Shown: positions 1-6,276, counted from the stretch's first letter. The stretch: DNA of 7,577 nucleotides from JAWWBN01 sp033720955 (GCA_033720955.1 JAWWBN010000192.1:1-7577); one strand, 5' to 3'. Made by a program: numbers and translations. The notes: a model not told the origin generated them from the letters alone.

Positions 1-246
1 CGCCACCTCGGGGGCCGCCGCGCCGGTCGCCCCGGCCTCGGCGGCGGGGGCGAAGCGGGCCGCGGAGACCGACGCCAGCAGGTAGGCGGTGAGCAGCAGC
101 GCCGGCAGGGCGACGAAGGCCACCGACCGGGCCAGTGCCGTGCCTCGCCGCCGCCGCCGGGGGCGGAACCGGCCCTCGATGGAGTCGAGGTTCTCCTGCA
201 CCGCCTCCTTGAGGATCCGTCGCTTGAGTCGCCGCTTGCCGGTCAT
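1..246 (-). CDS. N-terminal fragment of a single-pass membrane protein of unknown function (truncated by the window edge)
   Basis: Reading the minus strand from ATG at 246 gives 82 uninterrupted codons to the left edge, so only the N-terminus is visible. The first ~40 residues are strongly basic (MTGKRRLKRR..., then a run of Arg at about 28-34), followed by one hydrophobic segment at about 41-63 (SVAFVALPALLLTAYLLASV) and then an Ala/Pro/Glu-rich stretch. By the positive-inside rule the N-terminus should be cytoplasmic and the missing remainder periplasmic. The start lies 18 nt after the stop of the deacetylase gene on the same strand, so the two are probably co-transcribed. No strong Shine-Dalgarno is visible. 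Cell-wall hydrolases and other envelope proteins with an N-terminal anchor can begin like this, but nothing here identifies the family. Confidence 0.7.
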   Translation of the reverse strand, partial: MTGKRRLKRRILKEAVQENLDSIEGRFRPRRRRRGTALARSVAFVALPALLLTAYLLASVSAARFAPAAEAGATGAAAPEVA

Positions 247-264
247 CGTCTGCTCGCGATGCTA

Positions 265-1203
265 CTACGAAGAGGCGCCCGCCGAGCCGCCCGCGGCGGA
301 GATTCTCCCACTGTCGAGCAGGTTTACGGCCGCCCGCACCGTCGCGAGGTGGATCTCCACCACCTCGTCGATCCGCTCGGCGTAGCCCCCCGCCATCGCC
401 ACGGCCACCGGCACGCCCGCCTCCCGGCAGCGGGTGAGGACCCGGCGGTCGCGCTCCGCCAGCCCGGCGGGGGTCAGCGCCAGCCGCCCCAGGCGGTCGC
501 CGGCGTAGGGGTCGGCGCCGGCCAGGTAGACGGCGAGACCACAGCCGGCCAGCGGGACCCGGTCCAGAGCGCCGTCGAGCGCCGCCAGGTACTCGCCGTC
601 GCCCGCGCCGTCGTCCAGGGCCACGTCGAGATCGCTCCGCGCCTTGCGGAAGGGGTAGTTGCGCCGCCCGTGCACCGAGAGGGTGAACACCGACGGGTCG
701 CCGGCGAAGATCGTCGCCGTGCCGTCCCCCTGGTGCACGTCGCAGTCGAGGATGACCGCCCGCTCGATCCGCCCCTCCGCCCGCAGCGCCGCCACCGCCA
801 CCGCGGCGTCGTTGAAGACGCAGTAGCCCTCGCCCCGGTCGGCGAACGCATGATGGGTGCCCCCGGCCAGGTTGACGCCGCCGCAAGAGGCCAGGGCGGA
901 GCGGCAGGCGCCCAGCGTGCCGCCCACCGAGCGCCGCGAGCGCTCCACCAGCTCGCGCGACCAGGGGAAGCCGAGCCGGCGCAGCTCGTCGGGGGTCAGA
1001 CGCCCGGTCGTCACCCGCTCCACCCAGTCGCGGGTGTGGACCCGGAGCAGCTCCTCGTCGGTCGCCGCGCCGGGGACCGCCAGGCCGGCGGGCGCCAGAC
1101 CCTCCTCCTCCACCGCCCGTCGCAGACGCGCGTACTTGGCCATGGGGAAGCGGTGGCCGGGGGGCAACGGCAGGGGATAGGCGTCGGAGGAGAAGATCCG
1201 CAC
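265..1203 (-). CDS. Histone deacetylase family protein (class IV-like, Zn-dependent deacetylase)
   Basis: This 312-residue arginase/deacetylase-fold protein is predicted to hydrolyse acetyl-amide bonds using one zinc ion, in the cytoplasm. Visible family marks, in order: PLPPGHRFPMAKY at 12-24, the active-site His pair in GGTHHAF (H117, H118), GEGYCVFND at 124-132, the metal ligands in DCDVHQGDGTA (D155, H157), NYPFRKARSDLDV at 182-194, the third ligand in YLAGADPY (D231), and the catalytic Tyr in AGGY (Y274). The length matches bacterial members, and no signal peptide or extra domain is seen. GTG at 1203 was chosen because family members begin immediately before the RIF...LPLPPGH segment. 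An in-frame ATG at 1275 would add 24 atypical residues. There is no Shine-Dalgarno, but a TACACT box lies 9 nt upstream, so the message may be leaderless. The substrate (protein lysine, polyamine or another acetylated amine) cannot be told from sequence. The gene is divergent from the M24 peptidase gene. Confidence 0.93.
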   Translation of the reverse strand: MRIFSSDAYPLPLPPGHRFPMAKYARLRRAVEEEGLAPAGLAVPGAATDEELLRVHTRDWVERVTTGRLTPDELRRLGFPWSRELVERSRRSVGGTLGACRSALASCGGVNLAGGTHHAFADRGEGYCVFNDAAVAVAALRAEGRIERAVILDCDVHQGDGTATIFAGDPSVFTLSVHGRRNYPFRKARSDLDVALDDGAGDGEYLAALDGALDRVPLAGCGLAVYLAGADPYAGDRLGRLALTPAGLAERDRRVLTRCREAGVPVAVAMAGGYAERIDEVVEIHLATVRAAVNLLDSGRISAAGGSAGASS

Positions 1204-1212
1204 GGGGCGCCG

Positions 1213-1218
1213 AGTGTA
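1213..1218 (-). promoter_or_regulatory. Putative -10 box of the deacetylase gene
   Basis: On the minus strand TACACT ends 9 nt before the GTG at 1203, a distance that would put the transcription start at or next to the start codon. No good -35 sits at 16-18 nt; the nearest TTG-type hexamer (TTGGCG, 1240-1245) is 21 nt away. The call rests on similarity to the arrangement at 5177, 5199 and 6271. Confidence 0.4.
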
Positions 1219-1281
1219 CCGGCGACCCGGTCGGCGCTCCGCCAATGTCGAAGCGGCCGCCGCCGGGGGCGCCATCTGGGG

Positions 1282-1287
1282 TAACCT
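1282..1287 (+). promoter_or_regulatory. Weak candidate -10 box upstream of the M24 peptidase gene
   Basis: GGTAACCT contains TAACCT (TAnnnT pattern), 27 nt before the ATG at 1315, leaving room for a short leader with the AGGGAG ribosome site. No -35 hexamer is recognisable at the right spacing. It is the best AT-containing candidate in the 111-nt divergent intergenic region. Confidence 0.25.
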
Positions 1288-1314
1288 CCGCGCCAAACGA
1301 CCAGGGAGTCCGCC

Positions 1315-2502
1315 ATGCTCGCCCACCAGATCCCCGCCGTCCAGAAGGCCCTCGCCCGCGAGGGGCTCGACGGCTGGTTCTTCTCCTGCTTCCAGAGCAG
1401 CGACCCGATCAGCCACGACCTGCTGGGACTGGCCGAAGGCCAGCTCCTGAGCCGGCGCTGCTACTACCTGGTGCCCCGCGAAGGCGAGGCGCGGCGGCTG
1501 GTCCACGCCCTCGAGCCGGCCATGCTCGACGGTCTGCCGGGCAGCCAGCGCGAGTACCTCACCTGGCAGAGTCACGACGCCGAGCTCGCGCGGCTGGTCA
1601 CCGGCTGCGAGCGGGTCGCGGCCCAGTACTCGCCGAACAACGCGCTGCCGGCGATCTCGCGGCTGGACGTCGGCACGGGCGAGCGCTTGCGGGCGCTGGG
1701 CCTCGAGCTCGTCTCGTCCGCCGAGCTGGTGCAGGAGTTCGCCGCCGTCTGGTCGCGGGAGCAGCTCGAGGGGCACCGCCGCGCCTGCGCCCACCTCCAC
1801 GAGATCGCCCACGCCGCCTTTGCGCGGGTCGGCGAGGCCCTCTCGACGGGGCGCGAGATCGACGAGCATGCGGTTCAGAGGTTCATCCTGGAACAGTTCG
1901 AGCGGCGCGGGCTGTGGACCGAGTCGCACCCCATCGTCGGGGTCAACGCCAACAGCGCCGATCCCCACTACCAGCCGGGCCCGGAGCGCACCGCCGCCAT
2001 CCGCCGCGGCGACTTCCTCCTGGTGGACCTCTGGGCGAAGGAGAAGCGCTCGGGGAGCGTCTACGCCGACATCACCTGGTGCGGCGTCTGCGCCGCCTCG
2101 CCGGAGGACCGCCACGCCGAGGTGTTCGGCGTCGCGGTCGCGGCGCGCGACGCCGGGCTGGGTCTCATCCGGAGCCGCTATCCCGACACCCCCGTCGCGG
2201 GCTATGAGGTGGACGACGCCACCCGCCGGGTGATCGACGAAGCCGGTTACGGCGACCGGTTCATCCACCGCACCGGGCACTCCATCGGCATCCAGGACCA
2301 CGGCCACGGCGCCAACCTCGACAACCTGGAGACCCACGACACCCGGCGTCTGGCGCCCATGACCGGCTTCTCCATCGAGCCCGGCATCTACCTGACCGGC
2401 GACTTCGGCGTGCGCACCGAGATCGACGTCGTGCTCACCCCGGACGGGGTGGAGGTGACCGGCGGCGAGCCGCAGCGCGAGCTGATCCGCGTCCTCGCCT
2501 GA
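1315..2502 (+). CDS. M24 family metallopeptidase (Xaa-Pro aminopeptidase/dipeptidase type)
   Basis: This 395-residue cytoplasmic two-domain 'pita-bread' peptidase probably removes N-terminal residues next to proline or cleaves Xaa-Pro dipeptides with two metal ions. Residues 1 to ~145 form the creatinase-like N-terminal domain and ~150-390 the catalytic domain. All five metal ligands can be placed: D238 in LLVDLWA, D252 in YADITW, H322 in RTGHSIG, E355 in SIEPGIY and E369 in RTEIDV. H205 (ESHPIVGVN) and H329/H331 are likely substrate-contacting histidines. The start is ATG 1315 with AGGGAG at 1303-1308, 6 nt upstream. The spacing pattern of the ligands is normal, so the enzyme should be active. 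Exact specificity, including whether it is a prolidase, is not readable from sequence. The downstream synthase-like gene begins 26 nt later and may share the transcript. Confidence 0.93.
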   Translation: MLAHQIPAVQKALAREGLDGWFFSCFQSSDPISHDLLGLAEGQLLSRRCYYLVPREGEARRLVHALEPAMLDGLPGSQREYLTWQSHDAELARLVTGCERVAAQYSPNNALPAISRLDVGTGERLRALGLELVSSAELVQEFAAVWSREQLEGHRRACAHLHEIAHAAFARVGEALSTGREIDEHAVQRFILEQFERRGLWTESHPIVGVNANSADPHYQPGPERTAAIRRGDFLLVDLWAKEKRSGSVYADITWCGVCAASPEDRHAEVFGVAVAARDAGLGLIRSRYPDTPVAGYEVDDATRRVIDEAGYGDRFIHRTGHSIGIQDHGHGANLDNLETHDTRRLAPMTGFSIEPGIYLTGDFGVRTEIDVVLTPDGVEVTGGEPQRELIRVLA

Positions 2503-2528
2503 CGCGCGAGCGCCGCCGGTCCCGCGTC

Positions 2529-3485
2529 GTGACCCCCTCCCTCCCTCCCCGCCGGCCGTCGCCGGTGGAGCGGGTCCGAGGCGAGCCCCCCACCGACCCC
2601 TCCTGGCGCGCCGACGCGCTGGCCGGCAGCCGCCACAGCCGTCTGCTCGACGAGCTGCGACTGCCCGTCGGCGACGCCGACCCGGAGCGCGCCGCGGCGC
2701 TCTGCGCCGAGGTGGCCCGGCTCGCCCTGGGCGACCTCGCGCCGGCGCTGATCCTCCTGCCGCCCGACCTGCGTCGCCGGGCCCAGACCCTGGCCGCCTA
2801 CACCCTGACCCTCTTCGACTTCGCCGCCCAGAGCGGGCTGGAGGGGGAGCGGCTGTCGCAGATCAACCGCTGGGAGTTCGAGCTCGAGGCGGCGCTGGAC
2901 GGCGAGCCCGCGACGCAGCCGGTCTTCGTGAGCCTCCAGCGCGAGGAGGCGAGGCGGCCGTGGGACCGGGAGGCCCTCGACCGGGTCGTGGCCGCGGGGC
3001 GGCGCCGGGTCCTGCGACCGCGGCCCCGCACCGCCGCGGAGCTGGCCGCCGAGAGCGAGGCGGTGGGCGCCGCCCTCTTGACGGCGCTGGCGGGCCCGCG
3101 GGCCGGCGCCGAGGGGGGGCGGCTGGGCGGAGTGCTGCTCCGGGTCGCCGCGCTGCGCGACCTGGGCGAGGCGGCGCGTCGGGGCCGGGCGGGCCTGCCG
3201 CTGGAGGAGCTACCCCCTGCGGAGGCCGGGGAGCCTCTCCCCCCCGGACGCGTCGGAGAAGCGGTCGCGGCCGAGTCGGAGCGCCTCCGCCGCCTCCTGG
3301 ACGGGGGCTTCGATCTGGCGACCCTCCCGGCCGGCCTGGGTCCGGCCGCGCGCTACTCGGTGAGAGCCGCCGACGCGCTGCTGCGTCGCATCGCCGCCCT
3401 CGGAGCCGAGGTGACCCGGCGCCCCCCGGTGCTGGGTCTGGCGCCCCGTCTCCTGCTGCTGGTGCGCGCCCGCGCCGGGCTCTAG
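2529..3485 (+). CDS. Squalene/phytoene synthase-like protein with degenerate Asp-rich motifs
   Basis: This 318-residue, nearly all-helical protein aligns by eye with the trans-isoprenyl diphosphate head-to-head synthase family. It has LLPPDLRRRAQTLAAYTLTL at 77-96 in the place of the 'LP..RR.A..ALYAF.R' helix, QINRWEFELEAALDGEPATQ at 111-130 like the post-motif-I region, ESEAVGAAL at 175-183 in place of the usual Tyr-Cys...Val-Ala-Gly helix, and LRDLGEAARRGRAGLPLEEL at 209-228 matching motif II (NxxRDxxEDxxxGRxYLP). The first DxxxD is replaced by FDFAAQSG (only D97 left), and motif II keeps D211 and E214 but has Ala at the last Asp. These Asp residues normally bind Mg-diphosphate, so normal catalysis is doubtful. 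The start is uncertain: GTG 2529 gives the longest frame, and GTG 2565 is possible; neither has a clear ribosome site. The residues before ~25 are Pro-rich and poorly family-like. Family assignment is reasonably secure; function is unknown. Confidence 0.75.
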   Translation: MTPSLPPRRPSPVERVRGEPPTDPSWRADALAGSRHSRLLDELRLPVGDADPERAAALCAEVARLALGDLAPALILLPPDLRRRAQTLAAYTLTLFDFAAQSGLEGERLSQINRWEFELEAALDGEPATQPVFVSLQREEARRPWDREALDRVVAAGRRRVLRPRPRTAAELAAESEAVGAALLTALAGPRAGAEGGRLGGVLLRVAALRDLGEAARRGRAGLPLEELPPAEAGEPLPPGRVGEAVAAESERLRRLLDGGFDLATLPAGLGPAARYSVRAADALLRRIAALGAEVTRRPPVLGLAPRLLLLVRARAGL

Positions 3486-3540
3486 GCGAGCACGCCGGCC
3501 TCGGGGGCGGGGCCCGCGCCGGCCTCCGCCCGCGCCGCCC
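3486..3540. other. Convergent intergenic gap without a recognisable terminator
   Basis: The 55 nt between the plus-strand synthase-like gene and the minus-strand hydrolase are almost pure G/C. Two GCCGGCC copies could form alternative imperfect stems, but there is no T-tract on either strand and no convincing perfect hairpin, so no intrinsic terminator is called. Confidence 0.4.
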
Positions 3541-4272
3541 TCAGTAGCTCTCGCCCGGCTCGAGCCGCACCACCTCGCAGGTGGCGCCGATGTCGGCGAG
3601 CTCCTTCTGGAGCCGCTCCGGCGTGCCGGTGAGCAGGGGGAAGGTGCCCCAGTGGATCGGGATCACCCGGGGCACCTGCAGGAAGCGGCAGGCGCAGGCG
3701 GCCGCGGCCGGCCCCATGGTGAACAGATCGCCGATGGGCAGGAACGCCAGCTCCGGACGCCACAGCTCGGCGATCAACTGCATGTCGGAGAAGAGGGCCG
3801 TATCGCCGGCGTGGTAGAAGGTGTAGCCGCCCCCCATCCGCACCACGTACCCGCAGGCCGCCCCGGCGGAGACGGTGCCGTCGGGCTCCAGGGCGCCGGC
3901 GGAGTGGTCGGCGCGCACCATGCGCACCTCCAGCCCCAGCAGCTCCTGGGCGCCGCCCAGGTTCATGGGCGAGGGGTTGCCGATCCCCTTGCCCGCGAGC
4001 CACTCGCAGACCTCGAAGGTGCCGACGATCCTCGGCTGGTGCTCGCGGGCCAGCTCCAGCAGGTCGCCGATGTGGTCCGAGTGACCGTGGGTGATCAGCA
4101 GGCCGTCCAGACGCTCCAGGCGGTGCAGCGTCTCGGGGCAGGCCGGGTTGCTCTTCACCCAGGGGTCGATGAGCAGCACCTCCCCCCCGGGCAGGTCGCA
4201 GCGGACGGTGGCGTGGCCGTAGTAGACGAAGCGGGGGCGAGGGTGTGGAGGGACGGCGGCGGCACTCGTCAT
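3541..4272 (-). CDS. UPF0173-type metal-dependent hydrolase (metallo-beta-lactamase fold)
   Basis: This 243-residue cytoplasmic hydrolase belongs to the metallo-beta-lactamase superfamily, of the UPF0173/YtkL-like group whose physiological substrate is generally not known. Key residues are all present: YYGHAT at 17-22, LLIDPW at 33-38, the metal motif THGHSDH (H62, H64, D66, H67), ADHS with H123, FYHAGDTALF (D157), the group-typical GDLFTMGP at 181-188, and PIHWGTFP with H207. The start is ATG 4272 with GGAGAG at 4278-4283 on the minus strand, 5 nt upstream. The first ~13 residues are Pro/Ala-rich and lie outside the fold. The gene lies 14 nt downstream of the exported-protein gene on the same strand, so translation from one message is likely. 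Length and motif order are normal, and nothing suggests inactivation. Confidence 0.92.
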   Translation of the reverse strand: MTSAAAVPPHPRPRFVYYGHATVRCDLPGGEVLLIDPWVKSNPACPETLHRLERLDGLLITHGHSDHIGDLLELAREHQPRIVGTFEVCEWLAGKGIGNPSPMNLGGAQELLGLEVRMVRADHSAGALEPDGTVSAGAACGYVVRMGGGYTFYHAGDTALFSDMQLIAELWRPELAFLPIGDLFTMGPAAAACACRFLQVPRVIPIHWGTFPLLTGTPERLQKELADIGATCEVVRLEPGESY

Positions 4273-4286
4273 CTGCGCTCTCCGTT

Positions 4287-5168
4287 TCAGGGGCCGGCCG
4301 GGGCGAGGCGGAAGGTGGAGCGGTGCCAGGCGGCCAGCTCCGGGAAGCGCTCGAACAGCCGCGACGTGGGCAGGGTGCCGCCGCTCTTGCGGGTCAGCTT
4401 GACGAGGGCCCGGCCCGCCTTGGGGCCTGCCTTGCCGGTGAGCACCCGCGCGCCCTCGTGAAAGGCCGCCTGAAAGGCCAGCCACTCCTCCATGGCCACG
4501 CCGGGCCGGTAGTCGGCGAGGGAGAGGGGCGCCGCGCCCGGCGGACGCAGCGTCGCGGCCACGCGGCCCATGCGGTCGGCCTCGGCGGCGCCGTCCTTGA
4601 GCCACGCCGACAGCAGCACCGTGTGGGCCAGGACCTCCCCGCTCCAGAGCTCCGCGGCCCCGAGGCCGGCGTTCTCGAGCAGGATGCGGGCTCCCTCGAG
4701 CTGCCCGAGCAGGTCGCCCACCCGGAGACTCGCGGCCTCCTCGGGTCCCCCGCGCACCATCTCGGGCTGGCCCGCGGGTGGCGGCTGGCCCTGCATGAGG
4801 TCGCTCCACAGCTCGACGGTGCCCTCGTCCCCCCAGGCGGCGAGCGCCAGGATCTGCATGGGGAAGCGGGCGGGAAAGCCGTAGGGCAGGCCGAGCCCGA
4901 CCCGCTCCCACTCCTCCCGGGAGAGGACGTAGATGGCGAGAGGAGTCTTGCGGTCGGTCCAGCCCGAGACCCGCGCGCTGAGCCGCTCGAAGGTGCGCTG
5001 GACCCGCACGGCCCGGTCCAGCGAGCCGGCGCTGTAGCTCACGTTGACCGTCTCGCCGCGCAGCACCGGGAGCGTCCAGAGGCTGGAGCGGTCGCTCTCC
5101 TGAGCGGACGCGAGCGCGGCCACACCGAGCAGGCCGGCGACGAACCAGAGCGTTGGCTTCGACTTCAC
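4287..5168 (-). CDS. Exported protein of unknown function with N-terminal signal peptide
   Basis: The predicted protein has 293 residues. The N-terminus (VKSKPTLWFVAGLLGVAALA, then SAQ) is a textbook Sec signal peptide, with cleavage predicted after SA at residue 22, so the mature protein should be periplasmic or outer-envelope. The mature part is mixed: a region with TVNVSYSAGSLDRAVRVQRT (40-59) followed by LAIYVLSREEWERVGLGLPY (77-96) resembles the start of some gluzincin (peptidase-MA-like) domains, but no HExxH is present; the helix at about 172-190 reads AELWSGEVLAHTVLLSAWL. The C-terminus is basic and Trp/Phe-containing. GTG 5168 was chosen because it starts the signal peptide exactly; there is no Shine-Dalgarno, but TAGACT lies 8 nt upstream. 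The downstream hydrolase gene follows after 14 nt. The peptidase-like relationship is only a visual impression. Confidence 0.8.
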   Translation of the reverse strand: MKSKPTLWFVAGLLGVAALASAQESDRSSLWTLPVLRGETVNVSYSAGSLDRAVRVQRTFERLSARVSGWTDRKTPLAIYVLSREEWERVGLGLPYGFPARFPMQILALAAWGDEGTVELWSDLMQGQPPPAGQPEMVRGGPEEAASLRVGDLLGQLEGARILLENAGLGAAELWSGEVLAHTVLLSAWLKDGAAEADRMGRVAATLRPPGAAPLSLADYRPGVAMEEWLAFQAAFHEGARVLTGKAGPKAGRALVKLTRKSGGTLPTSRLFERFPELAAWHRSTFRLAPAGP

Positions 5169-5176
5169 CGCGCCCG

Positions 5177-5182
5177 AGTCTA
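5177..5182 (-). promoter_or_regulatory. Putative -10 box for the exported-protein/hydrolase operon
   Basis: Minus-strand TAGACT ends 8 nt before the GTG at 5168, so the transcript would start at or very near the start codon. It is the mirror image of TAGACT on the plus strand at 5199-5204. No consensus -35 is seen; the position where one would lie overlaps the opposing -10 box. Confidence 0.5.
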
Positions 5183-5198
5183 TCGCTCGCGCCCCTGG

Positions 5199-5204
5199 TA
5201 GACT
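5199..5204 (+). promoter_or_regulatory. Putative -10 box for the 63-codon ORF and SDR gene
   Basis: Plus-strand TAGACT is followed after 7 nt by GTG at 5212, the same geometry as the divergent box at 5177-5182. The two hexamers form an inverted repeat with a 16-nt interval. No consensus -35 is visible. Confidence 0.5.
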
Positions 5205-5211
5205 TCCCGCC

Positions 5212-5403
5212 GTGAGCGCGGCACCGGCGATCTCCCCCATCGCGGTCGTCGCGGCCCTCGGCGGGATCTGCGACCCAGGGCGCCCGCCGCGTCGGAGGCC
5301 GCGCACCGGCGTCCCGGGGCGCGGGACGAGCCGGCGGCCCGCCCACCACGACGAAGACGGCCGGCATCGTGCCGGCGAGGCGAAGGAGGAGAGGGAATCA
5401 TGA
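5212..5403 (+). CDS. Possible leaderless 63-codon ORF upstream of the SDR gene
   Basis: The ORF begins with GTG 7 nt after a TAGACT box and ends with TGA overlapping the ATG of the SDR gene (ATGA, 4 nt), a classic translational-coupling arrangement. The first ~21 codons encode a mildly hydrophobic stretch (SAAPAISPIAVVAALGGICD) and nearly all end in G or C. After that the product becomes Arg/Pro-rich and low-complexity (about 23-45), then acidic/basic near the end (EAKEERES). No family is recognised. It could be a leader peptide, a short real gene, the intact start of a broken gene, or simply a chance frame in a ~190-nt 5' leader. The ribosome site of the SDR gene lies inside its 3' end. Confidence 0.3.
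   Translation: MSAAPAISPIAVVAALGGICDPGRPPRRRPRTGVPGRGTSRRPAHHDEDGRHRAGEAKEERES
5383..5395 (+). promoter_or_regulatory. Strong purine-rich ribosome binding site of the SDR gene
   Basis: AAGGAGGAGAGGG precedes ATG 5400. The AAGGAGG core ends 10 nt before the start and the GAGAGGG part is closer. It is the strongest Shine-Dalgarno in the window and fixes the SDR start. Confidence 0.75.
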
Positions 5404-6185
5404 GCGATCTCGCCGGAAAGGTGGCGCTGGTCACCGGCTCCAGCTCGGGGCTCGGCCTGGCGGCCGCCCGCGCTCTGGCGGAGCGGGGCGCCCGTGTCGG
5501 CATCAGCAGCCGCGGCGGCGACAAGCTGGAGCGGGCGCGGGCCGAGCTGGAGAAGGCCGGGGCCGAGGTGGTGGCCATCCCGGCCGACCTGCGCGACCCG
5601 TCGCAGCTCGAGGAGCTCGTCTCCGGCGTCGAGGAGCAGCTCGGGCCGGTGGACATCCTGGTGGGCAACGGCGGCGGACCCCGCGTCAAGCCGGCCGCGG
5701 AGCTGGACGATGCCGACTGGGAGGAGGCGATCCCGCTGGTCTTTCTCTTCATCCCGCGGCTCTGCCGGCTGGTGCTGCCGGGGATGCGCCGCCGCCGGTG
5801 GGGCCGGATCCTGGCGATCAACTCGGTCTCGTCCAAGCAGCCCATTCCGGGTCTGGCGCTGTCGAACTCGCTGCGACCGGCGGTCCTCGGCTATCTCAAG
5901 ACCCTGGCCCTCGAGGTGGCCGGGGACGGGGTGACCATCAACGCCATCCTGCCCGGCTACACCCGGACCGACCGCCAGGTGGAGCTGGCGACCGCGGTGG
6001 GCCAGCGCACCGGCGAGAGCACCGACCGGGTGATCGCCCGGCAGGGAGAGGAGATCCCCATCCGGCGGATGGCCGAGCCCTGGGAGATCGGCCGGGTGAT
6101 CGCCTTTCTCTGCTCGCCCCAGGCCTCCTACCTGACCGGCCAGGCCGTCGCCGTGGACGGCGGCTACGTGCGCGGCCTGCTGTAG
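5400..6185 (+). CDS. SDR-fold oxidoreductase homologue (beta-ketoacyl reductase-like) lacking the Tyr/Lys catalytic pair
   Basis: This 261-residue Rossmann protein has the length of classical short-chain dehydrogenases. It contains the dinucleotide motif TGSSSGLG (12-19), PADLRD (61-66), a GNGGGP motif at 89-94 in place of NNAG, the conserved Ser region INSVSS (140-145), LPGYTRTD at 184-191 in the place of the usual PG..xT, and the C-terminal YLTGQAVAVDGGY (244-256). Where YxxxK should be, the sequence reads LALSNSLRPAVLGYLKTLAL (152-171): the Tyr position falls on Ser155 and the Lys on Arg159. I recall a BKR-like SDR subgroup in which LSNxxR replaces YxxxK, so this is probably a subgroup feature and not random decay. 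Nucleotide binding is likely; whether and what it reduces is unknown. ATG 5400 is backed by a strong ribosome site. It is probably transcribed from the promoter at 5199. Confidence 0.9.
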   Translation: MSDLAGKVALVTGSSSGLGLAAARALAERGARVGISSRGGDKLERARAELEKAGAEVVAIPADLRDPSQLEELVSGVEEQLGPVDILVGNGGGPRVKPAAELDDADWEEAIPLVFLFIPRLCRLVLPGMRRRRWGRILAINSVSSKQPIPGLALSNSLRPAVLGYLKTLALEVAGDGVTINAILPGYTRTDRQVELATAVGQRTGESTDRVIARQGEEIPIRRMAEPWEIGRVIAFLCSPQASYLTGQAVAVDGGYVRGLL

Positions 6186-6226
6186 CGGGCGCCGGCGGGG
6201 CCGAGGCGGCGCGGCTCGGGGAAACC

Positions 6227-6245
6227 TACTTTGTGACACAAAGTA
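6227..6245. promoter_or_regulatory. Perfect 19-bp palindromic operator candidate
   Basis: TACTTTGTG-A-CACAAAGTA is a perfect inverted repeat of two 9-bp arms around one A, strikingly AT-rich in this GC-rich background. It ends one base before the -35 hexamer TTGACA (6247). A symmetric site of this size fits a dimeric winged-helix protein, and such a regulator is encoded as the second gene of the downstream transcript (6884-7273), so autoregulation is the simplest reading. Its centre lies about 47 bp upstream of the predicted transcription start, so either activation or repression is possible. Confidence 0.75.
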
Positions 6246-6246
6246 C

Positions 6247-6276
6247 TTGACACGACGGCGCGGCGGCGTCTACTCT
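6247..6276 (+). promoter_or_regulatory. Sigma-70-type promoter of the membrane protein/regulator operon
   Basis: A perfect -35 TTGACA (6247-6252) is separated by 18 nt from TACTCT (6271-6276); TCTACT at 6269-6274 with 16 nt is the alternative. The GTG start codon follows TACTCT after only 6 nt, so transcription should begin on or beside the start codon, giving a leaderless message. This is the best promoter in the window. Confidence 0.7.

Noticed and set aside
1245..2207. A 320-codon plus-strand frame overlapping the M24 gene
   Set aside because: The translation is Arg/Ala/Pro/Gly-rich low complexity and covers the M24 gene in another frame, so it is a GC-rich shadow.
265..2337. A 690-codon minus-strand open frame extending upstream of the deacetylase through the antisense of the M24 gene
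   Set aside because: The extra N-terminal ~380 residues are the antisense of a clearly real M24 peptidase and show no family pattern. Long stop-free antisense frames are expected at this GC content. The deacetylase fold starts at 1203.
3486..3540. A bidirectional intrinsic terminator between convergent genes
   Set aside because: Only imperfect GC-rich pairings are possible and there is no T-tract on either strand.
3541..5367. A 608-codon minus-strand frame extending the hydrolase upstream across the exported-protein gene
   Set aside because: The extension is an out-of-frame reading of the exported-protein gene. The hydrolase has its own ATG at 4272 with a good ribosome site.
4287..6239. A 650-codon minus-strand frame fusing the exported protein to antisense of the SDR gene
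   Set aside because: The added region is antisense to the SDR gene and would bury a textbook signal peptide in mid-protein. GTG 5168 is the sensible start.
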